In this document: piece after piece, positions 45,805 through 56,105 of the stretch
Numbering within the stretch: the first letter of the stretch is position 1
Layout: every line of letters begins with the position of its first letter
Source: Carnimonas nigrificans ATCC BAA-78
Lineage (GTDB): Bacteria; Pseudomonadota; Gammaproteobacteria; Pseudomonadales; Halomonadaceae
DNA: 64,000 nucleotides
Assembly: GCF_000526695.1 (NCBI RefSeq)
Contig: NZ_JAGO01000018.1
Coordinates: 1 to 64,000, forward strand
Direction: 5' to 3'
Made by a program: the position numbers and the translations under genes
Notes under the pieces: model-generated
The model's database searches: none
Told to the model about the DNA's origin: nothing
What the model saw: the letters and a program-made list of their open reading frames with translations, nothing else

Positions 45805-47151
45805 ATGGCAACAAAACGCATAAAGGCACCGGGCCTCGCCTGGCAAATCCTGATTGGCTTGATTCTGGGCATCGTGCTCGGAGCGCTGCTACATAATCAC
45901 CCTGGCACTCGCGACTGGGCGGTAGGTTCTATCCTGCAACCCGCTGGCGATATATTCATTAGCTTGATCAAAATGATTGTTGTGCCGATCGTTATTTCAT
46001 CGCTTATCGTCGGCATTGCTGGCATGGGTGACGCCAAGAAGCTGGGAAGAATAGGTCTGCGCACCATTCTCTACTTCGAGGTGGTCACGACCATCGCCAT
46101 TGTGCTGGGGCTACTGCTGGCCAACGTTTTCCATCCTGGTGCTGGCATCGACATGTCGTCGCTATCGACGGTCGATATTTCAAGCTACGAAGCAACGACC
46201 AAGGAAGTTGAGCAAGGCCATGGCTTTGCCGACACCCTGTTGAGCCTGATCCCCACCAATGTGGTGGCAGCGCTTGCCAATGGCGACATGCTGGCGATCA
46301 TCTTCTTCTCGGTTCTGTTCGGGCTGGGGCTTGCCGGGCTGCCCAGCGAGCTGCGCGATCCGTTTTTGACCATTATGCGTGGCACGTCCGAGGCCATGTT
46401 CCGCGTTACCAACATGATTATGCGCTACGCACCAATCGGGGTATTCGCGCTGATTGCGGTCACGGTGGCCAGCTTCGGCTTCTCCTCTCTGGTGCCGCTA
46501 ATCAAGCTGGTAGCGCTGGTATATGCCGCCATCCTGTTCTTTGCGCTGGTGGTACTGGGCGGCATTGCCTACCTGTGCGGTATCAATATCTTCACCCTGA
46601 TTCGTATCCTCAAGGATGAGCTACTGCTGGCCTACTCCACCTCCAGCTCGGAGACCGTACTGCCACGTATCATGAAGAAGATGGAAGACTTCGGGGCGCC
46701 CAAGGCCATTACCAGCTTCGTGATTCCTACCGGCTACTCCTTCAATCTGGATGGCTCCACGCTCTATCAGAGCATCGCGGCGATCTTCCTGGCGCAGCTC
46801 TACGGCATTGATCTGAGCATCATGCAGCAGCTCACGCTGGTATTAACGCTGATGGTCACCTCGAAGGGCATCGCAGGCGTGCCAGGGGTCTCCTTCGTGG
46901 TACTGCTGGCGACGCTGGGCAGCGTCGGCATCCCCCTTGAAGGATTGGCCTTTATTGCAGGCGTTGACCGCATCATGGATATGGCGCGTACCGCCTTGAA
47001 CGTGGTCGGCAATGCCCTTGCCGCCATCGTTATCGCCAAGTTGGATGGCAGCTATGATGCCGACAAGGGCGAGCGCTACTTCGAGACCCGCGCTCAGGAG
47101 AAGGCCGAGCGACACGAACAGCGTGAAGCCCGTCGCCACGCTCACGACTGA
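45805..47151 (+). CDS. Dicarboxylate/glutamate:cation symporter (DAACS family)
   Basis: This 448-residue inner-membrane symporter resembles GltP/GltT/DctA. Ser-rich re-entrant loop HP1 reads YSTSSSETVLPRIMKKMEDF. The TM7 motif reads NLDGST (NMDGT in most members), and HP2 has TSKGIAGVPGVSFVVLLATL. ARTALNVVGNALAAIVIAK carries the substrate carboxylate and Na+ contacts (the D-x3-R-T-x3-N-V-x-G pattern). It takes up glutamate, aspartate or C4-dicarboxylates; which one is not decided by the sequence. The C-terminal tail is highly charged. Start at 45805 with AGAGACG upstream. Confidence 0.9.
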   Translation: MATKRIKAPGLAWQILIGLILGIVLGALLHNHPGTRDWAVGSILQPAGDIFISLIKMIVVPIVISSLIVGIAGMGDAKKLGRIGLRTILYFEVVTTIAIVLGLLLANVFHPGAGIDMSSLSTVDISSYEATTKEVEQGHGFADTLLSLIPTNVVAALANGDMLAIIFFSVLFGLGLAGLPSELRDPFLTIMRGTSEAMFRVTNMIMRYAPIGVFALIAVTVASFGFSSLVPLIKLVALVYAAILFFALVVLGGIAYLCGINIFTLIRILKDELLLAYSTSSSETVLPRIMKKMEDFGAPKAITSFVIPTGYSFNLDGSTLYQSIAAIFLAQLYGIDLSIMQQLTLVLTLMVTSKGIAGVPGVSFVVLLATLGSVGIPLEGLAFIAGVDRIMDMARTALNVVGNALAAIVIAKLDGSYDADKGERYFETRAQEKAERHEQREARRHAHD

Positions 47152-47163
47152 GCAAGAGCGCAG

Positions 47164-47193
47164 CAGTGCCAGCATGTTATAGGGCTGGCACTG
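47164..47193 (+). terminator. First hairpin after the symporter gene
   Basis: A perfect 10-bp inverted repeat CAGTGCCAGC/GCTGGCACTG, 12 bp after the stop codon. No T run. Confidence 0.5.
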
Positions 47194-47217
47194 TGTGAGC
47201 CGCTTCCGTTAAAAACC

Positions 47218-47257
47218 AAAAAGCGCTTTCCGATCCTTGTTTCGGAAAGCGCTTTTT
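47218..47257. terminator. Bidirectional terminator between gltP-like and dgt-like genes
   Basis: A perfect 16-bp stem AAAAAGCGCTTTCCGA/TCGGAAAGCGCTTTTT with A and T tracts on its two sides, so it can end both convergent transcripts. Confidence 0.9.
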
Positions 47258-47352
47258 CTTGCGCGAGTCACTCGGGAAGCCGCTATTGCCATGTGCCGAG
47301 AAGAGCACGCGCCCGCTGCATTGAGAGCTGCGCGGCAAATGACCAGCCAGCG

Positions 47353-48711
47353 CTAATCGCCGCGTAAACGCCCGCCCATCTCCTGCGCCAAATCCACCGC
47401 ATAGTGATCGGTCATACCGCCGATAAAATCGAGCATACGGCGGTAGCTGGCATAGAGATCCCAGGAGGGCTGGGGAGTATTTTCACCAATCAGCATCAAT
47501 ACGCGCTGATGCTTGTAGTTGGTCATGCCGGTGGAATACAGCTCGTAAGCGGCGCCAATAAAGGCTTCCAGCAGTGTGCCCAGCGTGGTGTAGGCCCCTA
47601 TTTCCAGCTTCGCCTTCCGGGCATTCTTGAAGATGCGCTCACGCGCCATCTGCTTGGCGCGCATGACCCCTGAACGCAAATGCTCCTGGCAGTAGCGCAG
47701 CAAATCGCCGCTCAGGGTGCCCGCCAGCAGCCGCTGCTCATTGCTGACAAAGGCGTCTGCGACTTCCATAACGGCCCGGTCCATCGCCACACCGCGCATC
47801 ATCGCCATGCGCCTGCGCCGCGATACCCCCGCCGCTTCCATACGCGCCAGCTCGGTAAAGAAGTCATCGTGCGGCGCAAGTCCTGCAATTTGCCCCAGCA
47901 CCTCGGCAACTTCATTAAAGCCGAGGATATCCATCTCGACGCCATCTTCCAGATCGAGCAGCGCGTAACAGATATCGTCAGCGGCCTCGACCAGATAGGC
48001 CAGAGGATGCCGTGACCAGGCCGATACGTCGGGCGCCTGCCGCTTCAGCCCCACCATGTCAGCAACCTGGGCGAGCAGGTCGCGCTCCGACTGATAGGCC
48101 CCGAACTTGCCCCCTTCCAGCGCATGTTCGACGGTCCATGGGTACTTGAGCAACGCGCCCAGAGTTGCGGCAGTCAAGCGCATACCGCCGCTGAACTGGT
48201 TGTATTCGATTTGGGTGACGACACGAAAGCCCTGAGCATTGCCTTCGTAGGTGAGCAAATCTTCCATTTGCGCACTGCTCAGCCCCTCGAATAGCTCGGG
48301 CGTTCGCTCACGCGCTGCACGGAACCAGTCGCGGATAGCATATTCACCGGCATGTCCAAACGGAGGGTTACCGATATCGTGGGCCAGACATGCGGCCTGA
48401 ACAATCACGCCCAGATCGGCAGGAGTGACATGCTCGGGCATGTGGGCGCTCAACCGCTCGGCAACCATCATGCCCAGCGACCGCCCCACGCAGCCTACTT
48501 CAAGGGAGTGACTCAAGCGGGTGTGGATATGATCGTTTTCAGTGAGGGGATGCACCTGGGTTTTTCGCCCCAGACGGCGGAAGGAGCCAGCAAAAATGAT
48601 GCGATCATGGTCTTTATGGAAAGGGCTGCGGCCGACTTCATCGACAGCGTCCTTGCGACGCTCTGACAGGCGGGTTGGCGCTAACAGGCGTGACCATTGC
48701 ATCTGACTCAT
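47353..48711 (-). CDS. dgt: dGTPase-like HD-domain triphosphohydrolase
   Basis: This 452-residue cytosolic enzyme of the HD superfamily removes triphosphate from dGTP and perhaps other dNTPs. Metal ligands are in HTRLSHSLEVGCVGR and ACLAHDIGNPPFGHAGE, the latter the hallmark HD of the family; the substrate-loop segment GNAQGFRVVTQIEYN follows. ATG 48711 has GGAGC 8 nt upstream. Substrate preference cannot be read, as members of this group (dGTPase-like type 2) are often promiscuous. It shares a dNTP theme with nrdAB far to the left. Confidence 0.9.
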   Translation of the reverse strand: MSQMQWSRLLAPTRLSERRKDAVDEVGRSPFHKDHDRIIFAGSFRRLGRKTQVHPLTENDHIHTRLSHSLEVGCVGRSLGMMVAERLSAHMPEHVTPADLGVIVQAACLAHDIGNPPFGHAGEYAIRDWFRAARERTPELFEGLSSAQMEDLLTYEGNAQGFRVVTQIEYNQFSGGMRLTAATLGALLKYPWTVEHALEGGKFGAYQSERDLLAQVADMVGLKRQAPDVSAWSRHPLAYLVEAADDICYALLDLEDGVEMDILGFNEVAEVLGQIAGLAPHDDFFTELARMEAAGVSRRRRMAMMRGVAMDRAVMEVADAFVSNEQRLLAGTLSGDLLRYCQEHLRSGVMRAKQMARERIFKNARKAKLEIGAYTTLGTLLEAFIGAAYELYSTGMTNYKHQRVLMLIGENTPQPSWDLYASYRRMLDFIGGMTDHYAVDLAQEMGGRLRGD

Positions 48712-48836
48712 TAACAGCTCCACAGCGGCAGCCACGGCTGCCCGATTGAGTGATCTAAATGCGCTCAGTGTAGCGTGTTGAGCGCCCGCCTGCCTTAGCC
48801 GACGCCCGCGGCCCTACAGATACCGAAGGATCAGCG

Positions 48837-50087
48837 TTATTCCTTTTTTTGTGACTCCTGTTGCTCTTGCTGTTCTTTCTTTTCCTGCCGCTCCTGCAAC
48901 TTCTCCACCTTGTTATTACGCTGCCGCTGGCGATAGCCGTAGGTCGCATTACGCACGACCTCTTCGCTCTCAAGCCCTGCCCCCAGTGCTCCGGCAAAGG
49001 TAGCCACCGATGTCGCCAGCCACGCCAGCAGCATGAAGTTGGACAAACCCACCGGCTGATGCAGGGTTTCAGCCATGAACCCGGTAGGTACAAACACCAC
49101 CACTGCGGTCAGAAACAGCAGGTAGAGGACAATGAAATAGACACACACCCCAATGCCCAGCGTCACCACGGTCGCTGCGTTATAGAGCCGCGTGACAGCC
49201 TTGCCATGGGTATATTGCTGTGGCTCCCACAGGCCATGGTCAATAATCAGCCAGGCCACCATCGAGCCAATCGCGGCCAGCATGAGCACCACAAAGCGCG
49301 CGATGGAGTATTCACTGCTGAGAATCCACAGGGTGGTGAAAATCAGTCCATACGCGCCGGTGCCGAATGCCACTGCAAAAATATGGCGGAAGGCAGGCAT
49401 CATCGACCACGGTCGGTTGGCGCGCACCATTCCGCCCAGCAGACGAATGTAGCCACGCCACGTCGAGGTAAACAGGAAACGTACATCGACGTCCGCGTTG
49501 TCCTGAGGGCAGGTAACGCGCCTGAAGGAGACCAGCAGCTCCGCAAAACGCAGGCCCAGCAGCGAGTGCGCATCCCTGTTGCGCAGCCCATGCTGCTGCC
49601 GCTGGGGCTTACGCTCGTCCATGCGCTGCTGCTGCTGTGCGCGCTCTTCGTGACTTCCTCCCCAGTGCATTTCACTGACCAGATGGAGAATGGCCTCCCG
49701 CATGCGTTTGCGCAGCGGTGAAATGCCGAGAGTCGGTTGCGAAATAACAGCGACGCCGCGCTGGTCGCTGGCTTCTGCGACCGCGATATAGCCATCGCGA
49801 AACAGCGGCAGGTCGGTGATACACACCACATAATCCCACTGCTCGCGCTCCCGAATGGCCGCCGCTCGCTCCATGACCTCGGAAGCACTCCCTTCACCGC
49901 CGACCAGCGGATCAACCACGATATCAATCTGCCAATCCGCACCTTCATCCACATGCCAATGCAGCAGCTCGCCGAGTTCATCGACGCAGCGGAGAATGAT
50001 CTTCTCAGGCAGCTCAGGTGCTGGAATCAATCCCAGGCGCAAAGAAGTGGATGAGCGCGAATCGGGGCAATCGGATGAATCTGACAT
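48837..50087 (-). CDS. Uncharacterised membrane protein
   Basis: This 416-residue protein has an N-terminal globular domain (about 1-150) with an alternating beta-alpha pattern: LRLGLIPAPELPEKI, IDIVVDPL and YVVCITDLPLF. After a charged linker (RAQQQQRMDERKPQRQQHG) come about five hydrophobic helices (residues about 215-385) and a basic/Gln-rich tail that ends in repeated E, Q and K. I recognise it as a conserved hypothetical of bacteria with no known function. It is downstream of an MdtG-like exporter gene on the same strand after 85 bp. The start has weak ribosome support. Confidence 0.75.
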   Translation of the reverse strand: MSDSSDCPDSRSSTSLRLGLIPAPELPEKIILRCVDELGELLHWHVDEGADWQIDIVVDPLVGGEGSASEVMERAAAIREREQWDYVVCITDLPLFRDGYIAVAEASDQRGVAVISQPTLGISPLRKRMREAILHLVSEMHWGGSHEERAQQQQRMDERKPQRQQHGLRNRDAHSLLGLRFAELLVSFRRVTCPQDNADVDVRFLFTSTWRGYIRLLGGMVRANRPWSMMPAFRHIFAVAFGTGAYGLIFTTLWILSSEYSIARFVVLMLAAIGSMVAWLIIDHGLWEPQQYTHGKAVTRLYNAATVVTLGIGVCVYFIVLYLLFLTAVVVFVPTGFMAETLHQPVGLSNFMLLAWLATSVATFAGALGAGLESEEVVRNATYGYRQRQRNNKVEKLQERQEKKEQQEQQESQKKE

Positions 50088-50172
50088 AACTGGCGCTCAC
50101 TATCGAATGGCTGCAAATAACCCCAAAAAGCGCCCTATTCGGCGCTCTGTGAATCGTTGATGGCAAACGCTT

Positions 50173-51399
50173 TCAGTCAGGGTGGTGGCGACGCATCGCC
50201 AGCATGTTGAACAGCACGCCCGCTGACATTAACCCGCAAGAGATGATAAATACGGCCTGAATATTCAGATGGCCGCCCACATAGCCACCTGCCAGCGGCC
50301 CCAATACCTGGCCGATATAAAGTACCGAGACCGATACGCCTAATACGCTACCGGTCATGGAGGCCGGCACATGGCGACGGATCATTGAGGAAATGCACGG
50401 TAGCAGACCGCCGAGAGCCAGCCCCATCAAAAAGCGCAGAATCACTAACTGCCAGGCCGCTGTCACAAACGCCTGCGGGAGCATCAGGAAAGCGCCGGTC
50501 GCAAGACAAAACACAATGGTCCACCAGGGGCCAACGCCCGACTTGTCGGCAAAGCGCCCCAGCCAAATGGCGGAAAAAACGCCACCGCACGCCGTGGCAG
50601 CCATGACAATGCCGGAGATCGGCATCACCGCTTCAGGTGCTACCAGATGCCCCACATACAGCGCCACGATAGGCTCGATCGACATGTTGGCCATCATCAT
50701 CAGCAACCCGCTCATCAGCATGGCCGCCAAAAGCCAGCGATGCTCAATGCGTTTCCACCCACCCTTGTTGGCTGCCCGGTCACGGCGTCGCTCGGCAATG
50801 CCCTCCCGATCTTCCTGCATACCAAAAAGCGTGACCAGAAAGGTAATGAAGATAAGCCCTGCCGCCACCATGAAGGTGCCGCGAATCCCAATCATCGGCG
50901 GCAAGAAGCCCCCCACCAGGGGGCCAACCAGATTGCCCAACAGTATGCCTGCGCTCAGCAGCCCCAGCGCCCACCCCGTTCGATGCTCAGGGGTCTGGGT
51001 TGCCACCAGCGTATTGGCACCCGATGAATAACCGCCCGCAAGGCCCACCAGTAGCCGCAGCGCCACCAGCTCCCACACGTTATGTGCAAACCCCATCATC
51101 GCCATCACGATGGTCATTCCCAGGCTTGCACGTACCAGCATCAGCTTGCGGCCAAACCGGTCGGACAAACGCCCCCACAATGGGGCCACCAACGCAGCAG
51201 AAAGAAAGGTTGCGCCATAGGCGATACCTGACCATTGGCTGATCTCCGCCATATTGCTGATGCCCAGCTCCTCAATGTAGGCAGGCAATAGCGGGATCAA
51301 AAGTGTCATCGCAATAATAGAGGTGAAAGCGCCAAATACGCTGATGGCAAGATTACGCTTCCAGTAAATGAATGAAGAAGCAGCTACGGCAGAGGACAT
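50173..51399 (-). CDS. MFS exporter, MdtG-like
   Basis: This 408-residue, twelve-helix major facilitator has the DHA1 motif LWGRLSDRFGRKLMLVRASLGM between helices 2 and 3 (G-x2-D-R-x-G-R-[KR]). YGATFLSAALVAPLWG and TGWALGLLSAG also fit MdtG-type multidrug exporters. It probably exports hydrophobic drugs by proton antiport, inferred from the family. The membrane protein downstream may share its transcript. Confidence 0.85.
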   Translation of the reverse strand: MSSAVAASSFIYWKRNLAISVFGAFTSIIAMTLLIPLLPAYIEELGISNMAEISQWSGIAYGATFLSAALVAPLWGRLSDRFGRKLMLVRASLGMTIVMAMMGFAHNVWELVALRLLVGLAGGYSSGANTLVATQTPEHRTGWALGLLSAGILLGNLVGPLVGGFLPPMIGIRGTFMVAAGLIFITFLVTLFGMQEDREGIAERRRDRAANKGGWKRIEHRWLLAAMLMSGLLMMMANMSIEPIVALYVGHLVAPEAVMPISGIVMAATACGGVFSAIWLGRFADKSGVGPWWTIVFCLATGAFLMLPQAFVTAAWQLVILRFLMGLALGGLLPCISSMIRRHVPASMTGSVLGVSVSVLYIGQVLGPLAGGYVGGHLNIQAVFIISCGLMSAGVLFNMLAMRRHHPD

Positions 51400-51626
51400 T
51401 CGTTAAACTTCATGGTTACAGTAAAATAGTTACTCAAACCTTAAAGCACTGAACACGCGGCGTATAGCACCGAGTGGGCCCGAAGACGCAGAAAGCGGCG
51501 TATGGCACCTATTTACTGCCATTTTTCACCCCACGGACTGATTTTCAACGACCGATACCGTCAGCGTTTTCCTGCCCGCAGAGACAGGCCCGCTAACTCA
51601 TGCATGGAATATGGAATAAAACATAT
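51400..51626. other. Intergenic between MdtG-like gene and ntrC
   Basis: No ORF supported. It holds the exporter promoter on one side and leads into the ntrC terminator. Confidence 0.5.
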
Positions 51627-51654
51627 AAAAAAAGCCCACCAGAAGAAGGTGGGC
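51627..51654 (-). terminator. Terminator of the glnA-ntrB-ntrC region
   Basis: Stem GCCCACC/GGTGGGC with seven T on the minus strand, about 90 bp after the ntrC stop. Confidence 0.85.
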
Positions 51655-51745
51655 GAATCAGGGATCATGCAAGGGAACAGGGAAGATTGCCTTCCCGCTT
51701 ACTATGACGCTTGCTGTTAATAGGAGTTCCCGATCACACTAAAAT

Positions 51746-53167
51746 TTATTCAGCATCGGCAAATTCTGGCAGCAACACCTTCAATTTGCGCGTCAGCGTG
51801 TTCCTTCCCCACCCCAGCAGTTCGGCTGCATCGCCCTTGCGGCCACCGGTATGCTTGAGCGCCGTCTCGATCAAAATGCGCTCGAAATCCGGAGTTGCCT
51901 CGCCCAGCAACTGAGTGTGGCCGGCGCTGAGTGCGCGATCGGCCCAGCTACGGAAGGCACCCCGCCAATCATCGGCCGGCACTTCTACTCGCTCGCTCGG
52001 TGATGTTTGGCGAAGCTCGGGAGGCAAATCGGCAATCAGCACCTCACGACCGGAAGCCATGACCGTCAACCATCGGCAGGTGTTCTCCAGCTGGCGCACA
52101 TTGCCCGGCCAGGAGAGGGACGATAGATGCTTCTCCGCCTCGGGCGTCAGCACTTTAGGTTCGGTGGCAAGCTCCTCTGCCGCCGCAGCGAGAAAGTGGC
52201 GAGTCAGCCGAGGAATATCTTCGCGCCGCTCGGCCAGGCGCGGCAAGCGCACGCGAATCACGTTCAGGCGATGAAACAGATCTTCACGAAAGCGGCCATC
52301 TTCCACCAGCTTTTCGAGATTCTGATGGGTGGCCGCAATAATGCGCACATCGGTTCTGACCGGCGTATGCCCCCCGACGCGATAAAACTCACCGTCCGAC
52401 AGCACGCGCAGCAGCCGTGTTTGAGTGTCCGCCGGCATATCCCCGATTTCATCAAGAAACAGCGTGCCGCCATCTGCCTGCTCGAAGCGCCCGCGCCGCT
52501 GGGCACTGGCTCCGGTAAAGGCACCTTTTTCATGCCCGAACAGCTCGGATTCCATCAGCTCTTTTGGAATTGCCGCCATGTTCAGCGCAATAAAAGGGCC
52601 GCGTGCGCGCGGACTATGCTGATGCAGCGCACGCGCCACGCGCTCCTTGCCGGTGCCCGACTCACCGTTGATCATCACCGTAATATTGGAGTGCGACAGA
52701 CGCCCGATGGCGCGAAACACCTCCTGCATCGCAGGCGCTTCGCCAATAATTTCGGCAGAGATGCCTTCCGGCTGCTGCGCGGGCACGTTGCTTTCACGAA
52801 CGTGAGCTATCGCACGCCGTACCAGCGACAGCGCTTCATCGACATCGAAGGGCTTGGGCAGGTACTCAAAGGCACCGCCCTGATAAGAGGCGACGGCGCT
52901 ATCCAGATCCGAATGGGCCGTCATTACAATGACCGCCGCGCTGCTGACCTGCTGGCGCACTTGCTCCATCAATGCCAGGCCATCCATTCCCGGCATGCGA
53001 ATATCGGTCACCAACACATCCGGTGGCTGCCGCTCCATGGCCTCCAGCGCATCATCAGCGCGCTCAAAGCTGTGTACGACAAGATCAGGCTGCGCCAGGG
53101 TACGTTCCAGTACCCACCGGATCGCTCGATCGTCGTCCACGATATATACGTGTGCTACATCGCTCAT
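51746..53167 (-). CDS. ntrC: Nitrogen regulation response regulator NtrC
   Basis: This sigma54 activator is 473 residues. The receiver domain begins [14 protein letters not shown] and is phosphorylated at Asp55 (TDIRMPG). The AAA+ domain has Walker A GESGTGKE, the sigma54 contact loop EKGAFTGAS and [12 protein letters not shown]. The Fis-type helix-turn-helix is at the C-terminus ([19 protein letters not shown]). It turns on glnA and other nitrogen genes when nitrogen is short. ATG 53167 follows AGGAGG. It is 71 bp after ntrB and almost certainly in the same operon. Confidence 0.95.
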   Translation of the reverse strand: MSDVAHVYIVDDDRAIRWVLERTLAQPDLVVHSFERADDALEAMERQPPDVLVTDIRMPGMDGLALMEQVRQQVSSAAVIVMTAHSDLDSAVASYQGGAFEYLPKPFDVDEALSLVRRAIAHVRESNVPAQQPEGISAEIIGEAPAMQEVFRAIGRLSHSNITVMINGESGTGKERVARALHQHSPRARGPFIALNMAAIPKELMESELFGHEKGAFTGASAQRRGRFEQADGGTLFLDEIGDMPADTQTRLLRVLSDGEFYRVGGHTPVRTDVRIIAATHQNLEKLVEDGRFREDLFHRLNVIRVRLPRLAERREDIPRLTRHFLAAAAEELATEPKVLTPEAEKHLSSLSWPGNVRQLENTCRWLTVMASGREVLIADLPPELRQTSPSERVEVPADDWRGAFRSWADRALSAGHTQLLGEATPDFERILIETALKHTGGRKGDAAELLGWGRNTLTRKLKVLLPEFADAE

Positions 53168-53238
53168 GATGCCTCCTGACCTCACTTCTTGAATGCCATA
53201 CGTCCGCTCCAGTGAGGCTGCTGGCAGCCAATATGGCG

Positions 53239-54447
53239 TTACGGGTTATCGCCAGCGGTATCGGTCATGCGGCGTTGGGAAAGTGCCCAGGGCACTACCA
53301 GTCTGAATTCGGTACGTCCGGGGCGGCTATCGCACTCAATCAGGCCCTGATGCTGATGCAGGATCGACTGCGCGATTGACAGCCCCAGCCCAGAGCCTGA
53401 AGCGCGCCCCGAAATCATCGGGTAAAACAGGGACTCATGCAGGTGCTCGGGGATGCCCGGGCCGTTATCTATAATGCTGATCTCGCACATCTGGCGATGC
53501 CGCTCGGCGCCTGGGTTGAAACGACGCCCCGCCCGCGTTTTAAAGGTCAGGCAAGGCGCTGGCGTATCGCTCTCGGTCATGGCCTGCACCGCATTGCGCG
53601 CAACATTCAGCACGGCCTGAATCAATTGCGCGCTGTCTCCGCCCACGTCCGGCAGGCTCGGATCGTAATCGTGCACGATGCGCACGCTGCCTGTTTCGGC
53701 ACGCAGCAGCCGCTCGACGCGCCCCAGCACTTCATGAATATTGACCGCTTCGTGACGGGGCAGGGTATTCGGCCCAAGCATACGATCGACCAGATCACGC
53801 AGGCGATCGGCCTCTTCGACAATAATGTGCGTGAATTCGGTCAGCTCGGGGTTGGGCAGGTCACGCTCCAGAAGCTGCGCCGCCCCGCGAATGCCCCCCA
53901 GCGGGTTCTTGATTTCGTGGGCCAGCCCGCGCGTCAGTACCTTGATCATTTCCTGACGCGCCAGCAGTGCTTCTTCACGGGCAATACGCAGCAGCAGATC
54001 AATCGGATCAAGCTCGATCAACAGCTCATGGCTCGATAGCGGCGTGGCGGTGTAATCGACGGTAATTTCATCCCCCGATGACAGCATCAAGGTGGCTTCT
54101 CGCTGAGTGAAGGGGTGCTGGTCATCAATCGCCTTGCGCAGCACTCTACTCACCTGCCCCTCATGGCCGGTCAGACACTCAAGTTGCGTGTTTAAAACAC
54201 GCGCGAAGCTCAAGCCTGTCAGCGCTTCGGCAGCAGGATTCATCCAACGCACGCGCAGCTCATCATCCAGCAGGATTACTGCGGTGGTGAGGTGCTCAAG
54301 CAAGCGGGGAAAAAAGCCTTCTACCATGTGGATATCCAAAACGCTGAAATCATGACTTTCACTCTGCAAAAAACGCGCCACTCCAGCACTTCCGGCCCGA
54401 GGAACGCCGAATGCTGTATCTGCCAGAGATTCGCTCACACCGCTCAT
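53239..54447 (-). CDS. ntrB: Nitrogen regulation sensor kinase NtrB
   Basis: This soluble histidine kinase/phosphatase of NtrC is 402 residues. A PAS-type N-terminal domain (LTTAVILLDDELRVRWMNPA) precedes the phosphorylated His177 in RGLAHEIKNPLGGIRGAAQL. The N box (NVARNAVQAM), IDNGPGIP (G1) and SGLGLSIAQSIL (G2) form the ATP domain. It is controlled by PII (GlnB/GlnK). The first 40 residues before MVEGFFPRLL are longer than usual, so Met41 (54327) is an alternative start. Confidence 0.94.
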   Translation of the reverse strand: MSGVSESLADTAFGVPRAGSAGVARFLQSESHDFSVLDIHMVEGFFPRLLEHLTTAVILLDDELRVRWMNPAAEALTGLSFARVLNTQLECLTGHEGQVSRVLRKAIDDQHPFTQREATLMLSSGDEITVDYTATPLSSHELLIELDPIDLLLRIAREEALLARQEMIKVLTRGLAHEIKNPLGGIRGAAQLLERDLPNPELTEFTHIIVEEADRLRDLVDRMLGPNTLPRHEAVNIHEVLGRVERLLRAETGSVRIVHDYDPSLPDVGGDSAQLIQAVLNVARNAVQAMTESDTPAPCLTFKTRAGRRFNPGAERHRQMCEISIIDNGPGIPEHLHESLFYPMISGRASGSGLGLSIAQSILHQHQGLIECDSRPGRTEFRLVVPWALSQRRMTDTAGDNP

Positions 54448-54493
54448 GCACCAAAAAAGTGCGCCCGACTATAGTGCCCCTTCCCAAAAGAAG

Positions 54494-54524
54494 AAACCCC
54501 GCCCACCCAATGGGCGGCGAGGTT
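54494..54524 (-). terminator. Hairpin between glnA and ntrB
   Basis: An imperfect stem (AACC-CCGCCCA with TGGGCGG-GAGGTT) in the 157-bp gap after glnA. On the minus strand the T run is short. It probably lets only part of glnA transcription go on into ntrBC, as in enterics. Confidence 0.55.
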
Positions 54525-54604
54525 CTATAAGGGCTGTCGGGATGGCTATCGGCGTGCAGGTGAATGCGTTGCACTCACTCCGACAGCGATCTCGATCGTC
54601 CGAA

Positions 54605-56011
54605 TTACAGGCTGTAGTACAGCTCGTATTCGACCGGGCTGGGCACCATGCGGACTGCTGCCACTTCTTCCTCTTTCAATGCAATATAGGCATCAATCAT
54701 GGAATCAGTGAACACGTCACCCGCCGTCAGGAAGCTACGATCAGCGCTGAGCGCTTCAAGGGCTTCTTCGAGGCTGCCTGCCACGGTTGGCACCTGGCTC
54801 GCTTCTTCAGGCGGCAGGTCATAGAGGTTTTTATCCAGCGCATCGCCAGGATGGATCTTGTTCTTGATGCCATCAATGCCTGCCATCAGCAGCGCAGAGA
54901 ACGCCAGATAGGGGTTGGCAGTCGGGTCAGGGAAGCGGGTTTCGACACGCTTGGCTTTCGGGCTGGAAGTATACGGAATACGCAGTGACGCCGAACGGTT
55001 ACGCGCGCTGTAAGCGAGCATGACCGGTGCTTCAAAGCCAGGAACCAGACGCTTGTAGGAGTTGGTCGAGGCATTGGTGAAGGCGTTCAGCGCGCGAGCG
55101 TGCTTGATTACACCACCGATGTAATAAAGCGCTGTTTCAGACAGCCCGGCGTATTCATCACCAGCGAACATGTTTTCGCCGTTTTTCCAGAAGGACTGGT
55201 GAACGTGCATGCCAGAACCGTTATCGCCTGCCATCGGCTTCGGCATAAAGGTCGCAGTTTTACCGAAGGCGTGCGCCACGTTATGGATCACGTACTTCAT
55301 CGACTGCACTTCGTCAGCCTTCTGTACCAGGGTGTTGAAGGCCACGCCGATTTCACACTGACCCGCGTTGGCTACCTCGTGGTGGTGCACTTCAACACGC
55401 TGACCGATCGCTTCCAGGGTATTTGCCATGGTCGCGCGCAGATCGTGGAGCGAATCAACCGGCGGTACGGGGAAGTAACCGCCTTTCACACGAGGACGGT
55501 GCCCCATGTTGCCGCCTTCGAAGTTGCCGTCGGTTTCCCAGGCACCTTCTTCGGAAGAGACCTTGAACGACACTTCATTCATTGAGTTCTTGAAGTGAAC
55601 CTGATCGAACACGAAGAACTCGGGTTCCGGACCGAAGAAGGCGGTGTCGCCCAGACCTGTCTGCTGCAAATAGGCTTCAGCGCGCTTGGCGATGGAGCGC
55701 GGATCACGTTCGTAGCCCTGCATGGTGGCCGGCTCGATGATATCGCAGCGCAGCACCAGCGTAGCGTCTTCAGTGAAGGGGTCGAGGAAGGCAGTACCAT
55801 CTTCAGGCAGCAGAATCATGTCGGATTCGTTAATGCCCTTCCAGCCAGCGATGGAGGAACCATCGAACATTTGACCGTTTTCGAAAAATTCTTCGTCTAC
55901 GTCACGAGCAGGAATGGAAACGTGCTGCTCCTTGCCCTTGGTATCGGTGAAACGAAGGTCAACCCACTTGATGTCATGTTCTTCAATCAGGGCAAGCGTC
56001 TTATCTGACAT
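54605..56011 (-). CDS. glnA: Glutamine synthetase, type I
   Basis: This ammonia-assimilating dodecamer makes glutamine from glutamate, ammonia and ATP. It is 468 residues, the classical GSI-beta length. Motifs are FDGSSIAGW, the metal site [45 protein letters not shown] and the adenylylation site NLYDLPPEE. The start has GGAGAG upstream; the reading from 56155 is too long for the family. A sigma54 promoter precedes it, and ntrB-ntrC follow, so the unit forms the classic nitrogen-control locus. Confidence 0.97.
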   Translation of the reverse strand: MSDKTLALIEEHDIKWVDLRFTDTKGKEQHVSIPARDVDEEFFENGQMFDGSSIAGWKGINESDMILLPEDGTAFLDPFTEDATLVLRCDIIEPATMQGYERDPRSIAKRAEAYLQQTGLGDTAFFGPEPEFFVFDQVHFKNSMNEVSFKVSSEEGAWETDGNFEGGNMGHRPRVKGGYFPVPPVDSLHDLRATMANTLEAIGQRVEVHHHEVANAGQCEIGVAFNTLVQKADEVQSMKYVIHNVAHAFGKTATFMPKPMAGDNGSGMHVHQSFWKNGENMFAGDEYAGLSETALYYIGGVIKHARALNAFTNASTNSYKRLVPGFEAPVMLAYSARNRSASLRIPYTSSPKAKRVETRFPDPTANPYLAFSALLMAGIDGIKNKIHPGDALDKNLYDLPPEEASQVPTVAGSLEEALEALSADRSFLTAGDVFTDSMIDAYIALKEEEVAAVRMVPSPVEYELYYSL

Positions 56012-56088
56012 TTTTCTCTCCAAAGCACAGCCACAGGAATTAAGGGGACCGCCACAGCATGGCACAGAGTCCTCAACTACCCAAGATG

Positions 56089-56105
56089 ATGCATGGAGCG
56101 TGCCA
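56089..56105 (-). promoter_or_regulatory. Sigma54 promoter of glnA
   Basis: On the minus strand TGGCACGCTCCATGCAT fits TGGCACG-N4-TTGCW with the invariant GG and GC ten bases apart. The predicted start is about 65-70 nt upstream of the ATG. I could not identify good NtrC boxes upstream by eye. Confidence 0.8.

Noticed and set aside
52127-53179. 350-residue open frame antisense to ntrC
   Set aside because: Shadow of ntrC.
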